Assembly: GCA_028583605.1 (NCBI GenBank)
Contig: CM053335.1
Span: forward strand, 14,043,053-14,107,052
From: Dastarcus helophoroides
Lineage: Eukaryota > Arthropoda > Insecta > Coleoptera > Bothrideridae
DNA: 64,000 nt
Direction: 5' to 3'
The notes beneath the pieces were generated by a model, which was not told the DNA's origin, made no database searches, and saw only the letters and a list, made by a program, of their open reading frames with translations. Below, piece after piece: positions 34,889 to 46,482 of the stretch (its first letter is position 1; each line of letters begins with the position of its first letter). The position numbers and the translations under genes were made by a program.

Positions 34889-34931
34889 ACCAAATACCGG
34901 TTTCGATCTTGTTAGATCTCGTAAGTTTGGT
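34889..34931 (-). ncRNA. Hammerhead-like fold (left arm, minus strand)
   Basis: Minus strand: ACCAAA (stem I), CTTACGA (core with G5 changed to T), GATCT-AACA-AGATC (perfect stem II), GAA, ACCGGT, A, TTTGGT (stem I). Stems I and II pair fully without wobble. The G5 change should abolish or strongly reduce cleavage. The sister arm has the right base here but a different core defect. Confidence 0.6.
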
Positions 34932-34987
34932 ATATCCAACTCGATTGCTAGCACATGTTCCGACAAGTGAGCATTCGAGTTGGATAT

Positions 34988-35030
34988 ACCAAACGGACGA
35001 GATCTAACAAGATCGAAACCGGTATTTGGT
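34988..35030 (+). ncRNA. Hammerhead-like fold (right arm, plus strand)
   Basis: ACCAAA, CGGACGA (U4 changed to G), GATCT-AACA-AGATC, GAA, ACCGGT, A, TTTGGT. The two arms have one different core substitution each, so the shared ancestor would have had a consensus core CTGACGA, the same as satellite B. The cleavage triplet would be G-U-A, which is permitted (N-U-H). Confidence 0.6.
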
Positions 35031-35215
35031 TTCCAAACTTCGAATCTAATAAATGTTCAAATCTATTGGTCTATGCATTAGAATCCTTGTCTTCTGGGAA
35101 CTTCCTAGAGAACAACCGCTTCGCTAGGTGACAGTGTTTCAACTGTTGGCAGTTCAGCTACCTATGATACACGTCGCTTGGAGGGCTGCATGAATTTGTA
35201 GTCTAGGTTGCTTTC

Positions 35216-36079
35216 TACGGCATACACTGTTTCGTGGTAAAACGTATCCTAATAACGACCCCGCATTACAAGGTACCTCCATATCAATTCTCATCAAAAA
35301 CGCTTCAGTAATTGAATAGTGAAAAGCGAACAATTTACACATTAGGAGTTAGGATTTGGTTTCATCATTTCGTAAGTGTTGACGCTTCCGACGTGCCGAT
35401 GATTGGGGTTTCCATAAAGTTGTAAAGATAAGACCGTCACGATTATTTCGGTTTAGTTTGCTCGGTCTGAAAAAATATGGGAAAATTGCGTAATGTCAAC
35501 ATAGCTAATAATCTAATAATCGGGACAATGAACGACACACAACAACGTGAAAGTTGTTAAAAATAATGTCAAATACGTGCATCGAGTTTTCAAGCACGTC
35601 AAGGTTTCTGCTCGCACCGTTATTATTATTATTATTATCCGGTGTGCGGTAACTGTGTCGCTTCCTAGGAATCTAATGGAAATTTATCCCTTAAGGAACG
35701 ACACCGGAGTGCATCGGATGATCTCTATTCAAATTATCCTTCAGTTGACGAGATTAACATAGAATTACGCCTAGATAAGCAAGTGGAACAGAGATAATAA
35801 GCATGGACTGTTTTAGCATGCATGGCTTTGTAACTGCAACCAGTCTTTTTTGTGCATTAATTTTACTTCAAGTCTGTGATAGATATCCTTGCTGCTTAAT
35901 GATATTCCTCGCAAATGTCACCCAAAAACGATTCGCCCGTACAAAAACTGTTCTTTCGATGTAATTTTTCTGAATGAAAATTTAAGACCAATTAGAAACA
36001 TCAAAAAAACATTTCTGTCAGAATTTTGAGATAAAACTTTTTAAGAGAAATTTTGCCTCACGCATCTCGTTTTTATACG
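35216..36079. other. Apparently single-copy non-coding stretch
   Basis: No gene or repeat recognised apart from (TTA)n near 35620. Confidence 0.45.
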
Positions 36080-39000
36080 ACTTTAAATTCACGTAACATC
36101 CCCGTTTATATGACCTTGAGTTCACAAAACCTTGAATTCACGCGACCTTAACCTCACGCTACATTGAGCTCGCGTTACCTTGAATTCATGTGATCTTGAA
36201 GTCGCGTAACCTTTAACTCGCGTGACCTTGAACTCGCGTGACCTTGAACTCGCGCGACCTTGAACTCATGTAACCTTGAACTCGCGTGACCTTGAACTCG
36301 CGTGACCTTGAATTTATGTGACTTTGAGCTCACATGACCTTGGGCTAACATGACCTTCAACCGAAGGTATTGAGTTTACACGACTTTGAACTGACGTGGT
36401 CTCTAGCTAATGTAGCTTAAACACGCAAACTTGAGCTAACGTAATCCTTAACTCGGGTCACCTTGAGCTCACATGAACATGGGCTAACGCGACTTTGACC
36501 ACATGTAACTTTGAGCTGATGTGGTTTTAGATTTAGGTGAGAGTTAATGTAACTTTGAAATCAGGTGAGGTTGAGCTTACGTGACCCTAAGTTAACGCGA
36601 CCTTGGCCATACGTGACCTTGAGCCGACGTCGCTTTAGAGCTACATGTCTTCGACCCCACGTAACTCTGATATTGAAGAGCTCACGTGACCTTGATGTTA
36701 GGTGACGTTAAACTTACGTGACTTTGAACTAATATAACCTTGAACATACGACATCTTAAAGTAATGTAATTCTGAACTCAAGTGAGGTTGATCTTACGTG
36801 ACCCTAAGCTAACGCGACCTTGACCATACGTGACCTTGAGCCGACGTTGCTTTAGACCTACGTGATCTCGACTTCATGTGACTCTGATATCCATGAGCTC
36901 ACGTGACGTTGAACTAGTGTAATTTCGAGCTCACATGACCTTGAGATTAGGTGACGTTAATCTCACGTGGCTTTGAGCTAATAAAATCTTGAAGACACGA
37001 AATCTCGAGTTAATGTAATTCTGAACTCAAGTGAGGTTGGGCTTACGTGACCCTAAGCTAACGCGACCTTGACCATACGTTACCTTGAGCCGACGTCGCT
37101 TTGGACCTACGTGATCTCAACCTCACGTGCCTCTGATGTCCATGAGCTCACGTGACCTTGAACTAGTGTTATTTCGAGGTGATGATAAACTCACGTGACT
37201 TTGAGCTAATAAAACCTTGAACACACGAAATTTTGAGTTAATGTAATTCTGAACTCAAGTGAGGTTGAGCTTACGTGACCCTAAAAGCAACCTTGACCAT
37301 ACATGCCCTTGAGCCAACGTCGCTTTAGACTTACGTGACCTCGACACCACGTGACTTTAATATCCATGAGCTCACGTGGCCTTGAACTAGTGTAATTTCG
37401 AGCTCACGTGACCTTGAGATTAGGTGGCGTTGAACTTACGTGACTTTGAGCTAATATAACCTTGAACACACGAAATCTCGAGTTAATGTAATTCTGAACT
37501 CAAATGAGGTTGACTCTGATATCCATGAACTCGCGTAACCTTGAACTAGTGTAATTTCGAGCTCACGTGACCTTGAGATTAGGTGGCGTTAAACTTACGT
37601 GACTTTGATCCATCAACTCACGTGACCTTGAGCTAGTGTAATTTCGAGCTCACGTGCCCTTGAGATTAGGTGACGTTAAACTCACTTTGAGCGGGCTAAT
37701 ATAATCTTGAACACACGAAATCTTGGGTTAATATAATTCTGAACTTAAGTGAGGTTGATCTTACGTGACTCCAAGCTAACGCGGCCTTGACCATACGTGA
37801 CTTTGAGCCGACGTCGCTTTAGACCTACGTGACCTCCACTCCACGTGACTCTAATATCCATGAGCTCACGTGACCTGGAACTAGTGTAATTTCGAGCTCA
37901 CGTGACCTTGAGATTAGGTGACGTTAAACTCACTTTGAGCGAGCTAATATAATTTTGAACACACGAAATCTTGGGTTAATGTAATTCAGAACTTAAGTGA
38001 GGTTGATCTTACGTGACCCCAAGCTAACGCGACATAGACCATACGTGACTTTGAGCCGACGTCGCTTTAGACCTACGTGACCTCAACCCCACGTGACTCT
38101 ATGAGCTCACGTGACCTTGAACTAATGTAATTTCGAACTCACATGACCTTGAGATTAGGTGACGTTTAAATTCACGTGACTTTAAGCTAATATAACCTTG
38201 AACACACGAGATCTTGAGTTAATGTAATTCTGAACTTAAGTGAGGTTGAGCTTACGTGATCCTAAGCTAACGCGCCCTTGACCATACGTGATCTTAAGCC
38301 GACGTCGCTTTAGACCTACGTGACCTCGACCCCACGTGACTCCGATATCCATGAGCTCACGTGACCTTGCATTAGTGTAATTTCAAGTTCACGTGACCTT
38401 GACCACACGTGACCTTTACCACACGTGACTTTGAACTGATGTGGCATTAGAAAACGTGACCTCGTGATTCTAGTTTCCTTGAGCTCACGGGACCTTGAGA
38501 TCAGTTGTCATTGAACTGACGTGATCTTAAGCTAGCCTTAAACTTAATTGACCGTGACCTTGAACACATGCTAAGCGAGTTCTGAACTCGGTGACCTTGG
38601 GCTCACGTGATCTTAAACTCTAGTGTTCATAACCTCGTGTGATCTTGAGCTGATGTGACCTTGTTCTTGGGGAAAGCTAACGCGACCTTGACCATACGTG
38701 ACCTTGAGCCGACGTCGCTTTAGACCTACGTGACCTCGACCCCACGTGACTTTGATATCCTTGGGTTCACATGACTTTGAAGTCGTGTGCTTTTGAGCTC
38801 ACGTGACCTTGAGATTAGGTGACATTGAACTCACGTGACTTTAAATTAGTTTTCAACCCAATTGAGTCAACGCGACCTTGAACTCGCGTGGCTTTGAGCT
38901 AATATAATCTTGAATATGCGCAATCTTGAGTTAACGGGATCTAGAACTCAGGTGACCTTGAGCTCACGTGACCCTGGACTAACGCGACCTTGACTACACA

Positions 39001-39645
39001 CGATCTTGAACTCATATAACCATGGGCTAACGTGATGTTGACCACATGTGACCTTGACCACACGTGACCTTGACCCCACGTGACCTTGACCACACGTGAC
39101 CTTGACCACATGTGACCTTGACCACACGTGACCTTGTTTTCAACCCAATTGAGTCAACGCGACCTTGAACTCGCGTGGCTTTGAGCTAATATAATCTTGA
39201 ATATGCGCAATCTTGAGTTAACGGGATCTAGAACTCAGGTGACCTTGAGCTCACGTGAGCCTGGACTAACGCGACCTTGACTACACACGATCCTGAACTC
39301 ATATAACCATAGGCTAACGTGATGTTGACCACACGTGACCTTGACCACATGTGATCTTGACCACATGTGATCTTGACCACATGTGACCTTGACCACGTGA
39401 TCTTGACCACACGTGACCTCGAACTGTTGTGGCATTAGAAAATGTGACCTCGTGATTCTAGTTTTCTTGAGCGGGACCTTGAGATCAGATGACATTGAAC
39501 TGAAGTTAGCCTTAAAGCCTTAAAGATTGTGATCTTGAACATATACTAAGCGAATTTTGAACTCGATGACCTTGAGCTCACGTAACCTTAAACTCTAGTG
39601 TTCATAACCTCGTGTGATCTTGAGCTGATGTGACCTTGTTCTTGG
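36080..39645. repeat. 3.5-kb array of CACGTGACCTTGA-type units with higher-order repeats
   Basis: Short 15-17-bp units such as CTCACGTGACCTTGAG dominate the whole region. From 36.6 to 38.4 kb they are organised in a roughly 245-bp higher-order unit marked by GAGCCGACGTCGCTTTAGAC, CCATGAGCTCACGTG and AACTAGTGTAATTTCGAGC. A segment of about 240 bp is duplicated at 38855-39000 and 39125-39350 (TTTTCAACCCAATTGAGTCA). The unit contains TCACGTGA (E-box) and TCAAGGTCA on the minus strand. No genes; open frames are repeat translations. Confidence 0.93.
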
Positions 39646-39659
39646 AGAAAATTAAATGA

Positions 39660-40045
39660 GACATCTATAAAATTAATGCTCAGTACTCAAACAGCCGAAT
39701 TATTTAATTTCGAAGCGTAGCAACATTTGTAGGCAATTGGGTGGTTTATAGTGTGCCGACGATGGAATTTTCTAATATAGCCCAAATATTTAATTTCTCC
39801 AGACAGACTTCTTATTGGAATACGCGAGTGCTTAATTTTTCGAACTGGGGTTCCATGGAGAAAAGATGATGATTCGTCGATGGTCAATAATTTTTCGTGA
39901 GCATCACATATTTCGCTCATGGATTCACAAAACTTTAAACGTTTCAAATTGTCGTTGGAAAATAGTTCTCTAGTATTAGCCGCTTCATAACACTTATATC
40001 TTATATTCGTTTATTTTCAAAATATTCCGCACTGTTCGCCATTAA
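39660..40045 (-). pseudogene. Decayed Tc1/mariner-like transposase (copy 2)
   Basis: Minus strand, from 40045: an HTH remnant (VRNILKINEYKI), then NTRELFSNDN, KRLKFCESMSEICDAHEKLL, and TIDESSSFLHGTPV, followed by the conserved 3' end NNSAV. The largest open piece is 86 codons (39687-39947). Relative to copy 1 at 1100-1700 the order is identical and the frame is better kept around the DE-x-x-F block. No downstream second D or D/E was found, so it is a fragment. Confidence 0.5.
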
Positions 40046-40597
40046 CCTTCCCCCAAGTTTTTAGCTGTATTCAGCCAATAAAATTCGACATGTGCTGTTA
40101 GTCGCAGGCGTTTTATTGCCAATTTTAGCAGTATACAACTGAAGTGAGGTAACGATTACTCCATTAAATACTAAATTACTCCATTAAATATATAGAGAGT
40201 TTGCAGAATTTCCTGATGTATTCACCCAATAAAGTTGACTTATTACTGTTAGTCGGTCTTTTACATGCTATCATTATCGCCTACGCTGCTATAAAGTAAC
40301 ATGAATAATTCGTCTTCTGCCTCCATACCCTTGATGTAGCCCATATTTCTGCCGTGATCTTATGGTTTTCATCAATTCGTATTGTTTATGAGCTTATTAA
40401 TATTCTCCTCGTAGATGTATCTTGGATTCGTTTGATGTACCCGGATTACAATTAATCAGATTCATTGTAAGACTCAAAGGGGGGAGTAATTTAATTCCAT
40501 GACTGGAAATGTTGTTTCGTCGCCCCCATTTTCTTTGGTTTTTTTCGCCGCTTGTATCTTTCCAGATTCTTAATTAATTTACAATGAATATTTTAAA
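40046..40597. other. Apparently single-copy non-coding stretch
   Basis: No gene recognised. A GGATTACAATTAATCAGATT segment around 40441-40460 contains homeodomain-like sites. Confidence 0.4.
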
Positions 40598-40700
40598 TTT
40601 ACCACATAGCGTTGAGCAAAAATACATAGTGATAAACAAAAATACATAGTGGTGAACAAAAATACATAGTGGTGAACAAAAATACGTAGGGTTTAACAAA
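40598..40700. repeat. 20-bp minisatellite, five units
   Basis: Units of GAACAAAAATACATAGTGGT type, 20 bp each, the outer ones diverged. The array directly precedes a family A remnant. Confidence 0.88.
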
Positions 40701-40710
40701 AAAAAAATAG

Positions 40711-40815
40711 CATCAGTATCTCTTTGAAGATGATAGCTTGGCTATTGCGCGTTAGGCAGCTGTTGTGTTTTTTAATCTTTTTTAGTTTCAGGAAACAAGA
40801 TGTCTATCAGTTTTC
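40711..40815 (+). repeat. Degenerate family A hammerhead-like unit
   Basis: GTATCTCTTTGAAGATGATAG, CTTGGCTATTGCGCG and GTTAGG, then the right arm TTTTTTAGTTTCAGGAAACA. Stem II survives, but the GAAACGCGT segment is reduced to TGCGCG, so the catalytic core is lost. Confidence 0.6.
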
Positions 40816-40904
40816 AAAAAAGATAGAAACAGTAGTTTTTGGTTTTTGATATTGCAAGAATTACTACCATTAATTAAATCGTTGTAGCACCTTATAACTT
40901 AACC

Positions 40905-41098
40905 AAAATTATTATTAAGTGTTGCTGGTTCGATTAAATAAAATATATGAATTTAAACATTGTTGAACAAATTAATGGATGACTGGATCATATTAGGGGA
41001 GCGCGTATATTTATATAATTGACGAATGGATCACGTTAGGGAAGCACCTATATTTGTATCCAGTTCAGGAATATTTCATTTTCCGAAGCATCTAGGGC
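40905..41098 (-). repeat. Interspersed repeat, partner of 46118-46315
   Basis: Contains AAGTGTTGCTGGTTCGAT, TGGATCATATTAGGGGAGCG and TTTTCCGAAGCATCTAGGGC; the reverse complement with few changes lies at 46118-46315. At 46 kb it is inserted between the TTTGATGGAACGG terminus and the family A arm, so it may be an internal part of the longer family A element. Confidence 0.75.
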
Positions 41099-42361
41099 AA
41101 CCTGAAGATGAACACTTGCAGATGCGTCGTTATTTTGCCGCAACTACATTCTCGTAAATTCTACTAAAGTGGCCCATGCACTCCGCAGTTACTAATTTAA
41201 AATTTAACACTATCAGTTTCATAAGGCTGGAGGCAACCTTATGAATGGTTGCACTGGGCCTTTTGGCCACTCATCTCTGTTAAAAATAGTTAAAGTTGAT
41301 AGCTAAGGAATTGTGACACTACGACGTGTATGATTAGATGCGCAATTCAGTTAGTTAACGTTAGTCTGGGATGAAATTGCAGGTAAATTTTAACAGCTCG
41401 TAATCTAGTGAAGGCTATCACTTTGCATAATGAGGAAACTGTGGGAACAATCGGGCGAACAGACGTGCATCATAGTGTTTTGTATAATCATCGAAATTAC
41501 AGCGACAATTTACAACTTCCTCGTGCACTTGAGTCGCATAAAGTACACAAGGCACATAATGAAGACCATTTTCTATCATTACGATCGCGGCATTAAGTTT
41601 CTAAATGACGCGGACTAATTATTTCAACTCTGTGGTCTGCTGTTCTGCTTCTTCTCATTATTTCAGCAATAAAAGTTGTACGCCATCCATTAAATAATTC
41701 AGCTTGAGCTTCAGTAAGTGATATTAGGATAATTGTATAATTTGGCAAGTTGCTTGAACTGAAAATTCCACGACCAGATTTTCTAGTCAAAGTCTGTTTG
41801 TGGTCCAATTCGGTGGGTGTTTGACGTATCCTGGCGAAAAGACGTCTCTTTGCCTGGTTGGAGGGGAACCGGCTGTGGTTATCTACGACATCAGTTATTA
41901 TTAATTACTGATGGCATATAAGCGGGGTTTAATAAAGTGTCTTCGGTGCAAGTTTCTAACTGCAGCGTTTTTGAGATCATGTTAATAAATTACAGCGAGT
42001 GATAGTTAGCGTCGCCTCATTCACCCCGAGATAAGAGAGGCCTCTCTTAATTAACGGGTTTAATTAAAATCTCCCGGACTCGCTACATGAACGAATTATC
42101 GATTGAAATATTAAAGTGGCCGTATTTTATAAAGCGGTGTTTACTGTAATAGGTATCGGCTTTATCTAAACGGCGTACGTACTTTTTTCCAAAGAAAAAC
42201 TACTATTACTCTCTGATTATGTGCTTTGGTGGCCGAGTATAACTCGGAGAACCTTAAGAGATAAAATCGATCTAATTATAGTAAAACGGACCCGTGGTAC
42301 ATTCAGTGTGTTATAAGCAGTATAAGTAGTATTTATTGAATTAAAAGTACTAAATTATATC
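41099..42361. other. Single-copy stretch, possible conserved non-coding DNA
   Basis: 41995-42180 has mixed composition with CTCTTAATTAACGGGTTTAA and other TAAT-core words. The short open frames on both strands are not convincing. Confidence 0.4.
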
Positions 42362-43325
42362 AAGGTTTCAGTATGCGTAAAACACAGGGAATGAACCTAC
42401 CTTTAGAAACGTAGTCGTAGCATGGTAAGGGTCATTACACCATCCCTCGGTGATAAAATCAGAAGTGATACAAAAATGAAGATTAATGGTTTTGTGGTCT
42501 TGGGGACAGTTACAGCCTTGATTTTGGTTTTTTCTTTGCACTCGAAGGACCCTCCTACGATGGCGGACGAGTGACGATTTCAGTAGTTTCTTCGTAAAAA
42601 TTAGCATTATAGTACGAGCTACCGTGGATGACCCAATGGAGAGTAATTATTGACGACCCAAGAGAGGGTATTAGTGGATGATCCAAGCGGGGGTATTTGT
42701 GGACGATCCAAGGGAGGGTATTTGTGGACGACTCAAGGGAAGGTATTTATGGACAGCCTCTGTGGAGCCGCACACCATCAGAGGTAGGAGTACATGATTA
42801 TCGCATATCCGTGGATATTACGGTCGATCTTTTATTTTCAGGCTCTTAGCGCGTTCGTAGAGATCGCTTAAGAGCGCTCTTGAGCCCCACTTTTCTCGGT
42901 TTTTGTCGAGTGAAAGCCAGATTAATGGTTTTGTGGTCTTGGGGACAATTACAGCCTTGCATTTGGTTTTTTCTTTGCACTCGAAGGACCCTCCTACGAT
43001 GGCGGACGAGTGACGATTTCAGTAGTTTCTTGATATGGTCCAATCCCGTAAAAAGTAGCATTATAGTAGGAGCTACCGTGGATGACCCAAGGGAGGGTAA
43101 TTATGGACAACCCAAGGGAGGGTATTAGTGGATGGCCCAAGGTGGGGTATTTGTGGACGATACAAGAGAGGGTATTTGTGGACGACTCAAGGGAGGGTAT
43201 TTATGGGCACCCTCGTGGAGCCGCACACCATCAGAGGTAGGGGTACATGGTTATCGCATATCCGTGGATATTACGGTCGATCTCTTGTTATTTTCAGGCT
43301 CACAGTGCGCTCGTAGAGATCGCCT
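42362..43325. repeat. ~0.43-kb tandem duplication with an internal 25-bp minisatellite
   Basis: Copy 1 (about 42480-42860) and copy 2 (about 42918-43320) share GGTTTTGTGGTCTTGGGGAC, ACCCTCCTACGATGGCGGAC and GGATATTACGGTCGATCT. Between these lie several GGACGACCCAAGGGAGGGTA-type units of roughly 25-29 bp, four or five per copy. On the minus strand one frame is open in both copies (KKLLKSSLVRHRRRVLRVQR), but it has no recognised domain. Confidence 0.85.
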
Positions 43326-44560
43326 AAGGGTGTTCTTGAGCGCCACTTTTCTCGTTTTGTGTCCAGTGAAAGCCAATCAGGGGAAAATTGAGCATCTATT
43401 CTCTTTTATGTTCCCAGCTCTTTGTTATTTATATTATTTTCGATACTGTTCCAGGCCACAGTTGGAAGCGTTGGCTTCTATCAAGAAATTTAAAAATGAT
43501 GTACTTCGTGAAGCACATATTTTCACGTTTTTGATTATACAACTGAAATAAAATTTTAATTAATTTAAACGTTAAGCTACGTAGATTGTATGTTATTTTC
43601 TATCTAATTCGTGCCGCCTATTAATTATGTTCCTAACAATCTCCTAAAAGCTCTACTTCATTAAAAAGTAAGCTGTCATCAACTTGTATCAGTTAAACAG
43701 GCATGTGTTCTATACATTTGAATTTTTTTCAATAAATATCTTACTTTAACGAGGAAATTATATGCAAGATTCCTCGATTTCACCTTGACATTGAATTTTT
43801 AAAGCCGTTGAAGTGGGAGAATGGGAGAAATTTCCTAGCTGAGAAGCTGAGAGTGATTAAATCCCGTAGATTTAATAATTACGCAAACGATCGTTATTTA
43901 CGTGTGACATAATTGATAATTAAAACATGTTTATTTATTGAAAGAAATTAACATATACGGTTTCTGGGCACATATACGGTTTCTTGTTGAAAATTTGATC
44001 TTCTGCAGGCAGTCGTTATTAAGAAAATTGTAGACGAATAGGTGCGCAGCATTAGATCAACAGTTCATACTTTCCAATCGTCACAAGATTTTATGAATGG
44101 AGTGTACCTTTCAAAGAACTGCCTCAGGCAAGGGCCGTTCAAGACCGACTTACCTTGAAATGTGTCCTAAAGAATTTAATGCGTCTCGAGCGTCCGTAGG
44201 TACATTATTACTGAAAACAAGAGTTTGTTTCAGTCATTGAAAGAATTGAGGCGCTTCAGGAGCGTCCATTCTTGCATTTCTTGTTTGATCTGTCTGCATT
44301 TAACCTGTTAGAAGTTCTTAAAAGCTTTGATTTACAAAACCAATTCAAAAGCAATCGTTATTTTACAGGTTTTTTATTTATAGATATTTCTACTTTTTTG
44401 ACACGGTTTTATTAACTTGCTTTCTTGCTTGTAATTGAAAAATAAGTTCAATCGACGTTTGACAATTGTATATGTGTTCCAATCTGTTTCAAACCTGTTC
44501 CTGATAAGATAGAGACTTGACCCTTCAAGCCTAGCTCAGAATTGGATTTTTTTGATTTTT
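43326..44560. other. Apparently single-copy non-coding stretch
   Basis: No gene or repeat recognised. Confidence 0.45.
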
Positions 44561-44561
44561 T

Positions 44562-44684
44562 GTTTGATGGAACGGGCTGGTCCTTGGTTATCTTCAAAAA
44601 TTGAAATACAGAACTTGTCCCCTGACAACAAGAAAGAGGTTTTTTAATCTCTCTTGGTTTCAGGGGACAAGTTCTGTATTTCAA
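44562..44684. repeat. Family A arms without the ribozyme core
   Basis: Terminus TTTGATGGAACGGGCTGGTC, then TTGAAATACAGAACTTGTCC, a short junction, and the mirrored GGACAAGTTCTGTATTTCAA (44665-44684). The 89-bp core region is missing, leaving an 84-bp palindrome (44601-44684). It looks like deletion between the inverted arms. Confidence 0.8.
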
Positions 44685-44750
44685 TTTCAGAATTGGATGA
44701 CAAAGCAATATTTTATCGTGACAGTGTTGCGCAAATAAAACATTCTAGGA

Positions 44751-45322
44751 ACGACCCTAAACGAACATAAGCTTAAAGCGAAGATAAGCTTCAAACGAAC
44801 CTAAGCTTCAAATGAACATAAGCTTCAAACGAACATAAGCTTCAAACGAACGTAAGCTTCAAACGAACATAAGCTTCAAACGAACATAAGCTTCAAACGA
44901 ACAAAAGCTTCAAACGAACATAAGCTTCAAACGAACGTAAGCTTCAAACGAACTTAACCTTCAAACGAGCATAAGCTTCAAACGAACATAAGCTTCAAAC
45001 GAGCATAAGCTTCAAACGAACCTAAGCTTCAAACGAACATAAGCTTCAGACGAACATAAGCTTAAAACGAACATAAGCTTCAAACGAACATAAGCTTCAA
45101 GCGAACGTAAGCTTCAAACGAACATAAGCTTCAAACGAACATAAGCTTCAAACGAGCATAAGCTTCAAACGAACCTAAGCTTCAAACGAACATAAGCTTA
45201 AAACGAACATAAGCTTCAAACGAACATAAGCTTCAAACGAAGGTAAGCTTCAAACGAACGTAAGCTTCAAACGAGCATAAGCTTCAAACGAACATAAGCT
45301 TCAAACGAACATAACTTAAAAA
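44751..45322. repeat. 17-bp minisatellite with a HindIII site per unit
   Basis: About 33 units of AAGCTTCAAACGAACAT, nearly all exactly 17 bp. Variants (GTAAGCTT, GAGCATAAG, CCTAAGC, TTAAAACG) recur in the same order, for example GAGCATAAGCTTC followed by CCTAAGCTTC, showing a higher-order duplication. Confidence 0.95.
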
Positions 45323-46117
45323 AAGGAACATAACCTAAAAACCAACATAACCTAATTTCGAATTTCCTATTTGAACTAGAAGCTTTTGTAGAGCAGAAAT
45401 CCGTTCTAAGTATCTATACGCAGAATACTTGATGTTAGATGACGTTGTCAGCGGTGGCGGCTGGCTTATAGGCACTGTGGAACTGCAGCACCCCCAATTT
45501 CGATTACGAATTTTTACGCTCAAGATTTTCTGAACTTTTTATTTCACAATTTGTTGTAGAAATTTTAAATTTTCTCTGTTTTGTTTTTAAAGTAATTTTA
45601 GGTTTCCTTCACGAAGTTGCGACATTTAAAAACCTATTTTATTTTTAATTTTGATCAAAATCACATTTTCATAAACTAATTTTTGTAAAAGTAATCAATA
45701 TTTCGAGCAGGAATTAAAATGTTAAGAAAACACTCAAATTTCTTTAAAAATGTCAGCATTTTAGGAAAATAATTACAATTTTAAGAAAAAATCTAAATTC
45801 AATTCATCTCGCATTTTACGAGTTCTCTAAAAAATAGTTTAATGCGGTATCTTCAAATTTTTACCTCAAATCTCATTTCGTATAAAAATGTTGAGTTGTT
45901 TTTAGATATTTCAGTTTTTTTAGGAAATTTTAATTTTTTCTGCAAAGTTTTCATTTTTCCTAAAAATTTTATAAAAAGAAATTTTCTCCAAATTTCCATT
46001 TTTCCTGAAAGTGTCGTTCTTAAAATTTCTTCTAGAAATTATAACTTCTTCCGATTTTTCTTTGTGTTCCTCTAATTTGCTTCAAAAATGTCAAGTTTTT
46101 TCACTTTTTTTTTGATG

Positions 46118-46315
46118 GAACGGGGTTGCCCTAGATGCTTCGGAAAATGAAATATTCCCGAACTGGATACAAATAAAGGCGATTCCCTAATGTGCTCCAT
46201 TCATCAATTATATAAATATACGCGCTCCCCTAATATGATCCAATCATCCATTAATTTGTTCAATAATGTTTAAATTCATATATTTTATTTCATCGAACCA
46301 GCAACACTTAATAAT
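46118..46315 (+). repeat. Interspersed repeat, partner of 40905-41098
   Basis: Inverted copy of the 40.9-kb segment (see there). It follows TTTTTTTGATGGAACGGG, the end shared by all family A loci, and abuts the family A arm at 46315. Confidence 0.75.
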
Positions 46316-46482
46316 TGAAACACAGAACTTGTCCCCTGAAACCAAGAAAAATTAAAAAACACAACACAACAACAAAGAGTTTCTCTCTGAAGATGACAGC
46401 TTGGCTGTCGAAACGCGTTAGAGCAACCTTTGTTGTGTTTTTTAATCTTTTTTGGTTTCAGGGGACAAGTTCTGTGTTTCAA
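46315..46482 (+). repeat. Family A element, single hammerhead-like unit between complete arms
   Basis: Left arm from TTGAAACACAGAACTTGTCC and right arm to GGACAAGTTCTGTGTTTCAA are symmetrical over about 60 bp, so both strands encode a frame starting MKHRTCPLKP. The core sits at 46387-46419. The arms would extend stem I of the ribozyme fold into a long imperfect duplex. Confidence 0.8.
46383..46423 (+). ncRNA. Family A hammerhead-like fold
   Basis: CTCT, CTGAAGA, T, GACAG-CTTGG-CTGTC, GAA, ACGCGT, T, AGAG. Same stem II variant (C-G middle pair) as 23096-23136. Confidence 0.5.

Larger units (their letters stand above)
34840..35079. mobile_element. Foldback carrying two inverted hammerhead-like folds
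   Basis: Arms 34840-34944 and 34975-35079 are nearly perfect reverse complements (about 105 bp each) around a 30-bp spacer. Each arm contains satellite-B-related text (GTTTGGAAACCAAATACCGG, TTTCGATCTTGTTAGATCTC). The hammerheads point outwards, one per strand. Flanking sequence 35080-35215 recurs inverted at 28271. This may represent the dispersed element from which the satellite B monomer arose. Confidence 0.85.

Noticed and set aside
36080..39645. Possible CRISPR array or regularly spaced operator array
   Set aside because: Units are contiguous and graded in similarity without unique spacers of constant length, and the context is eukaryotic; it is a minisatellite.
40711..40815. Working family A ribozyme
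   Set aside because: The GAAACGCGT part is lost, so only the hairpin and arm remain.
42368..43061. Conserved minus-strand frame in the 0.43-kb duplication (SSLVRHRRRVLRVQRKNQ)
   Set aside because: The two copies are near-identical DNA, so frame conservation is not informative, and no domain is recognised.
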